Shown here: in pieces, positions 61,063 to 64,000 of the stretch
How positions within the stretch are numbered: the stretch's first letter is position 1
How the letters are laid out: each line of letters opens with the position of its first letter
Assembly: GCF_006974145.1 (NCBI RefSeq)
Contig: NZ_CP039456.1
Coordinates: 1,890,001-1,954,000, forward strand
Direction: 5' to 3'
Length of the DNA: 64,000 bases
From: Changchengzhania lutea
GTDB taxonomy: Bacteria > Bacteroidota > Bacteroidia > Flavobacteriales > Flavobacteriaceae
The notes under the pieces: model-generated
What the model was told of the DNA's origin: nothing
The model's database searches: none
What the model saw: only the letters and a program-made list of their open reading frames with translations
Program-made: the position numbers and the translations under genes

Positions 61063-61369
61063 TGATGATTCTATAGTTTTTACAGATAAGAGCACATCAT
61101 ATGTGAACATCGCCGACTATGTAGATATACATATCAGCGAAAAGTCAAACGAACGAACAACAAAAGAGACCTTGAAATGGGTGCATATTGCTATAAGCAA
61201 TGCAAAAAGGAACTTCGTGGGAACATATCACAAGATTAAAGCCAAATATTTACAGCTTTATTTAAATGAGTTCATTTATAAGCTCAATAGAAGATATTTT
61301 GGTGAAAATATTTTCGATAGACTTGTAATAGCTAGCATTACAGCTAATGGACATTAAACGGATATGCAA
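61058..61369 (+). pseudogene. Truncated IS1595 transposase, with one terminal repeat
   Basis: From 61058 to 61357 the frame matches the last about 100 residues of the transposase at 26218-27135 (IVFTDKSTSYVNIADYV to ASITANGH; nine differences in the 83 residues from NIADYV to the end). The first two thirds and the start codon are missing. The outer end carries ACGGATATGCAA (61358-61369), the terminal repeat with one mismatch. It is an old copy of the same IS group lying just inside the right end of the proposed island. Confidence 0.85.
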
Positions 61370-61693
61370 TAACAAACATTTATTTTTACCTTATTCTGAA
61401 ATATAATTATGGGTGGGGGTGTCTTTTTTTTGTTCCCCAACCCCCTCGTTTTATAGAGTTTTCCTTGCCTCATACATATAAAACACTAGGAGTCCCAAAC
61501 AATAAAATTTTCTTTGATAGATAAGATTTTTTATTATAACTTGCAAAGACTTCAATTAACCTTCAAACCAGACAGGGCAAGGCTTTCAAAATATCATAAA
61601 ATCTTTTATTTTGGGGGATATGTGGGGATTATGCAAATAAAAAATCCTCTAAAATACTCATTATAAGTAATTTAAAAGATTTTATTCGTTTCG
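61370..61693. other. Intergenic region before tRNA-Leu; no integrase
   Basis: About 320 bases. It holds a G/C-rich patch (GGGTGGGGGTG and CCCCAACCCCC, about 61410-61448) that could pair weakly, and a T-rich area. Stops are frequent in all frames. No integrase or other gene is seen, although an integrase would be expected here in a young island. Confidence 0.5.
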
Positions 61694-61775
61694 TACTCAA
61701 GGTGGGAATCGAACCCACACTCCCGAAAGAACTGGATTTTGAATCCAGCGCGTCTACCAATTCCGCCACTTGAGC
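61694..61775 (-). tRNA. tRNA-Leu, anticodon CAA
   Basis: 82 bases. The minus strand folds with acceptor GCTCAAG/CTTGAGT (a G-U first pair), D arm GGCGGAATTGGTAGACGC, anticodon stem CTGGA/TCCAG around loop TTCAAAA (anticodon CAA, reading UUG), a variable arm as in class II tRNAs, and T loop GGTTCGATTCC. The discriminator base is A; CCA is not encoded. Its 3' end faces the accessory block and is repeated at 27256-27268. Confidence 0.95.
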
Positions 61776-61789
61776 ATTTTAATGCACTG

Positions 61790-61797
61790 CAAAAATA
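61790..61797 (-). promoter_or_regulatory. -7 box of tRNA-Leu
   Basis: On the minus strand, TATTTTTG (TAnnTTTG) lies 14 bases before the tRNA 5' end. Confidence 0.45.
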
Positions 61798-61861
61798 ATT
61801 TTTTTTATTCAAATCACCTAAAATTAGAACACTTTATACTTTTTAGGTAAAAATAAATGTC

Positions 61862-61869
61862 TAAATTTG
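61862..61869 (+). promoter_or_regulatory. -7 box of prs
   Basis: TAAATTTG matches TAnnTTTG, 52 bases before the prs ATG. It is divergent from the tRNA promoter. Confidence 0.5.
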
Positions 61870-61921
61870 CACCCAATTAAAAATTAGATAGTGTTTATCG
61901 CTATAAAACAACACATTAGGT

Positions 61922-62863
61922 ATGCCAAATGTTAATACAGATGCAAAAATATTTTCTTGCGGACAGAGTCAAGTACTTGCTCAGAAAATTGCATTGGCTT
62001 ATGGTACACATTTAGGTAATGTTATAACATCGACCTATAGTGATGGTGAGTTTCAACCTTCTTACGAAGAGTCAATTCGAGGAACTCGAATTTTCATCAT
62101 AGGTTCAACCAACCCAGGTGCAGAAAACCTTATGGAAATGTTATTGATGATAGATGCTGCAAAACGCGCATCTGCAAGACATATTACAGCTGTTTTACCC
62201 TATTTTGGTTGGGCTAGACAAGATAGAAAAGATAAACCCAGAGTACCCATTGCTGCAAAATTAGTAGCTAAAATGTTGGAAACAGCAGGTGCTACGAGGA
62301 TTATCACTATGGATCTACATGCCGACCAAATTCAAGGATTTTTTGAAAAGCCTGTAGACCACTTGTATGCATCCACTATTTTTCTGCCGTACTTAAAAAG
62401 TCTAAACTTAGATAATTTAACTATTGCGTCACCAGATATGGGTGGATCAAAACGAGCGTATGCTTATTCTAAAGCTTTAGGTTCAGATGTGGTTATCTGT
62501 TATAAGCAACGTGCCAAGGCTAATGTGATTTCGCATATGGAACTTATTGGAGATGTTACTGGTAAAAATGTGGTATTGGTAGATGATATGGTGGACACCG
62601 CAGGAACACTAACCAAAGCAGCGGATTTAATGATGGAAAGAGGCGCACTTAGCGTGAGAGCTATTTGTACACACCCTTTATTATCTGGGGATGCCTATGA
62701 AAAATTAAAAAACTCAAAACTGGAAGAGCTTATAGTAACCGACTCTATTCCTGTAACACAGGAAAGTGATAAAATTAGAGTCTTAAGTTGTGCAGATTTA
62801 TTTGCAGATGTTATGGACAAAGTGCATCACAATAAATCAATAAGCTCACAATTTGTAATGTAG
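61922..62863 (+). CDS. prs: Ribose-phosphate pyrophosphokinase
   Basis: 313 residues. FSCGQSQVLAQKIA at the start, DLHADQIQGFF, and the PRPP motif VVLVDDMVDTAGTL (about 220-233) are intact. It makes PRPP from ribose-5-phosphate and ATP for nucleotide and NAD synthesis. prs-rplY-pth is a common bacterial order. Confidence 0.96.
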   Translation: MPNVNTDAKIFSCGQSQVLAQKIALAYGTHLGNVITSTYSDGEFQPSYEESIRGTRIFIIGSTNPGAENLMEMLLMIDAAKRASARHITAVLPYFGWARQDRKDKPRVPIAAKLVAKMLETAGATRIITMDLHADQIQGFFEKPVDHLYASTIFLPYLKSLNLDNLTIASPDMGGSKRAYAYSKALGSDVVICYKQRAKANVISHMELIGDVTGKNVVLVDDMVDTAGTLTKAADLMMERGALSVRAICTHPLLSGDAYEKLKNSKLEELIVTDSIPVTQESDKIRVLSCADLFADVMDKVHHNKSISSQFVM

Positions 62864-62870
62864 TCCCATC

Positions 62871-62907
62871 TCTCCCAATAATTATCGGGATTCCCAAAGG
62901 GAAGGAG
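62871..62907. repeat. Short repeat between prs and rplY
   Basis: TCTCCCAATAATTATCGGGA, then TTCCCAAAGGGAAGGAG. It is of the kind that carries CCGATA-TATCGG palindromes in flavobacterial genomes; a related palindrome is the core of the terminator at 63635-63678. Confidence 0.5.
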
Positions 62908-62951
62908 TGGTTATAATAATGAATAATAATAGTTAACTATAAATTTTTAAA

Positions 62952-63611
62952 ATGAAATCAATTACAATCGACGGATCTCAAAGAGAAAGCGTGGGCAAGA
63001 AAGCAACAAAAGCCTTACGTAATGCTGGTCAGGTTCCTTGCGTATTATACGGAGGAGATAAGCCAGTTCACTTTTCAGCAAACGAATTAGCATTCTCAAA
63101 ACTTGTATACACGCCTAATGCGCATACAGTTGTGATTGCTTTAGACAATGGTGAAACATTAAATGCCGTATTACAGGACATTCAATTTCACCCAGTAACA
63201 GACAGAATTTTACACGTAGATTTTTATCAATTATTTGAAGATAAAGAAATTGCGTTAAATATCCCTGTTAATCTTGTAGGAAACTCAAGAGGGGTTAAAA
63301 ATGGTGGTGTTTTAAGAAGAAACAACAGAAAATTACGTATTAAGGCGCTTCCGGCAAACTTGCCAGATTTTATCGAAATAGATATTACGCCTTTGAAAGT
63401 AGGTGATAAAGTAGCAGTTGGCGATTTACCACGTGAAGACTATACGTTCTTACATACTGACAACACAGTAGTTTGTCAAATCAAAACAGCAAGAACAGCT
63501 ATTGTTGATGAAGAAGATGAAGAAGAAGGTGTTGAAGGAGCTGAAGGAGCAACAGAAGCAGGAGATGTTCCAGCAACTGAAACGGATGATGTCGCAGCAG
63601 TAAAAGAATAA
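62952..63611 (+). CDS. rplY: 50S ribosomal protein L25 (CTC form)
   Basis: 219 residues. The N-terminal L25 domain (about 1-95, with [21 protein letters not shown]) binds 5S rRNA, followed by the CTC-type beta domain (about 95-185) and an acidic tail rich in Glu and Ala ([14 protein letters not shown]). This is the standard long form of L25 in Bacteroidetes. Confidence 0.95.
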   Translation: MKSITIDGSQRESVGKKATKALRNAGQVPCVLYGGDKPVHFSANELAFSKLVYTPNAHTVVIALDNGETLNAVLQDIQFHPVTDRILHVDFYQLFEDKEIALNIPVNLVGNSRGVKNGGVLRRNNRKLRIKALPANLPDFIEIDITPLKVGDKVAVGDLPREDYTFLHTDNTVVCQIKTARTAIVDEEDEEEGVEGAEGATEAGDVPATETDDVAAVKE

Positions 63612-63634
63612 ATTATTCTTAATTCATAATATTT

Positions 63635-63678
63635 AAAAGCATTCTGTCCCGATAGCTATCGGGATTAAGAATGCTTTT
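63635..63678 (+). terminator. Intrinsic terminator of rplY
   Basis: AAAAGCATTCT (63635-63645) pairs with AGAATGCTTTT (63668-63678), around an inner palindrome CCCGATAGCTATCGGG (63648-63663), with a T run after it. Confidence 0.85.
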
Positions 63679-63702
63679 TTATTTTTACAAAAACAAACTT
63701 TT

Positions 63703-64000
63703 ATGTGCGGGTTTTTACGCTATTTATTTAAGAAGAAACGGTATATAGAAGAAACAGATGCTATGAAAAAATTTTTAATTGTTGGTTTAGGAAATATTGG
63801 TGCTCAATATCATAATACACGGCATAATATAGGTTTTAAGATTTTAGACCATTTTGCATCTTTAGAAGATTTAAATTTTGAAACCCAAAAACTTGGTGAT
63901 ATAGCGACCTATAAACTAAAAGGAAGAACGTTTATATTTTTAAAGCCAAGTACATTTATGAATTTAAGTGGAAAGGCCGTTTTGTACTGGTTACAAAAAG
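63703..64000 (+). CDS. pth: Peptidyl-tRNA hydrolase (partial, runs off the window)
   Basis: The first 99 residues are visible. From the second methionine (63763) the sequence is FLIVGLGNIGAQYHNTRHNIGFKILD, with catalytic His in NTRHN and KPSTFMNLSGKAV further on. It hydrolyses peptidyl-tRNA. The start could be ATG 63703, giving a basic 20-residue extension as in some flavobacterial homologues, or ATG 63763, which matches the usual N-terminus. The 3' end is outside the window. Confidence 0.93.
   Translation, partial: MCGFLRYLFKKKRYIEETDAMKKFLIVGLGNIGAQYHNTRHNIGFKILDHFASLEDLNFETQKLGDIATYKLKGRTFIFLKPSTFMNLSGKAVLYWLQK

Noticed and set aside
61410-61448. G/C-rich patch as a terminator or structured RNA
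   Set aside because: Pairing is imperfect and depends on runs of G and C; no clear stem or T run in the right place.
61370-61693. Integrase or phage gene near tRNA-Leu
   Set aside because: All frames have frequent stops, and no integrase motif is present in this stretch or at 27269-27407.
1-64000. CRISPR array
   Set aside because: No evenly spaced direct repeats were seen; repeats present are isolated intergenic elements.

Overview
The window looks like chromosome of a (probably marine) Flavobacteriaceae bacterium. The evidence is the AT-rich sequence, a complete bat (Bacteroides aerotolerance) operon, SusC/SusD pairs, a type IX secretion tail, promoter boxes of the Bacteroidetes TAnnTTTG type, and intergenic repeats typical of flavobacteria. 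No species is claimed.

Layout. (1) 1-10.2 kb: end of an unidentified gene, then moxR, a DUF58 gene, a membrane protein, batA, an inserted flavodoxin-like gene, batB, batC, batD and batE. (2) 10.2-17 kb: two consecutive SulP permease / beta-carbonic anhydrase modules, the first also holding a UspA-like protein and a DUF2490 protein; this suggests bicarbonate uptake. (3) 17-25.8 kb: ordinary chromosome (cvpA, pheS, gpsA, a Kbp-like LysM protein, nadD, gmk, yicC), two lipoproteins, three interspersed repeats, a decayed second copy of part of nadD, and a sigma-54-like promoter. (4) 26.2-27.2 kb: an intact IS1595-type insertion sequence. (5) 27.3-61.7 kb: an accessory block. Its left end carries a 13-bp copy of the 3' end of tRNA-Leu next to a strong terminator hairpin, and its right end is the intact tRNA-Leu(CAA) gene. 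This is the arrangement expected of an old tRNA-targeted genomic island. No integrase remains, and an IS remnant lies just inside the right end. (6) 61.9-64 kb: housekeeping genes prs, rplY and pth.

The island reads as one pathway for using peptidoglycan amino sugars, especially N-acetylmuramic acid (MurNAc). A GH18 enzyme with a type IX secretion tail would act outside the cell. Two different SusC/SusD pairs would import fragments. In the periplasm, a lipoprotein NagZ, a GH3-beta-lactamase fusion (possibly NagZ plus an AmiE-type amidase), a lipoprotein NamZ and an unassigned glycosidase-like lipoprotein would process them. An SSS symporter, an FHS-type MFS permease and a DUF5009 membrane protein would handle inner-membrane steps. 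Two NamZ paralogues without signal peptides and MurQ act in the cytoplasm. A GlcD-type FAD/Fe-S oxidase fits the D-lactate released by MurQ, and a NagB-PIG-L fusion would complete conversion to fructose-6-phosphate. No MurNAc kinase and no NagA are present in the locus. Two almost identical DeoR-type regulators, and a shared inverted repeat (AAAACATGC-N19-GCRTGTTTT) before both susC genes, suggest common control. These roles are inferred from families and gene context; nothing was tested or searched.
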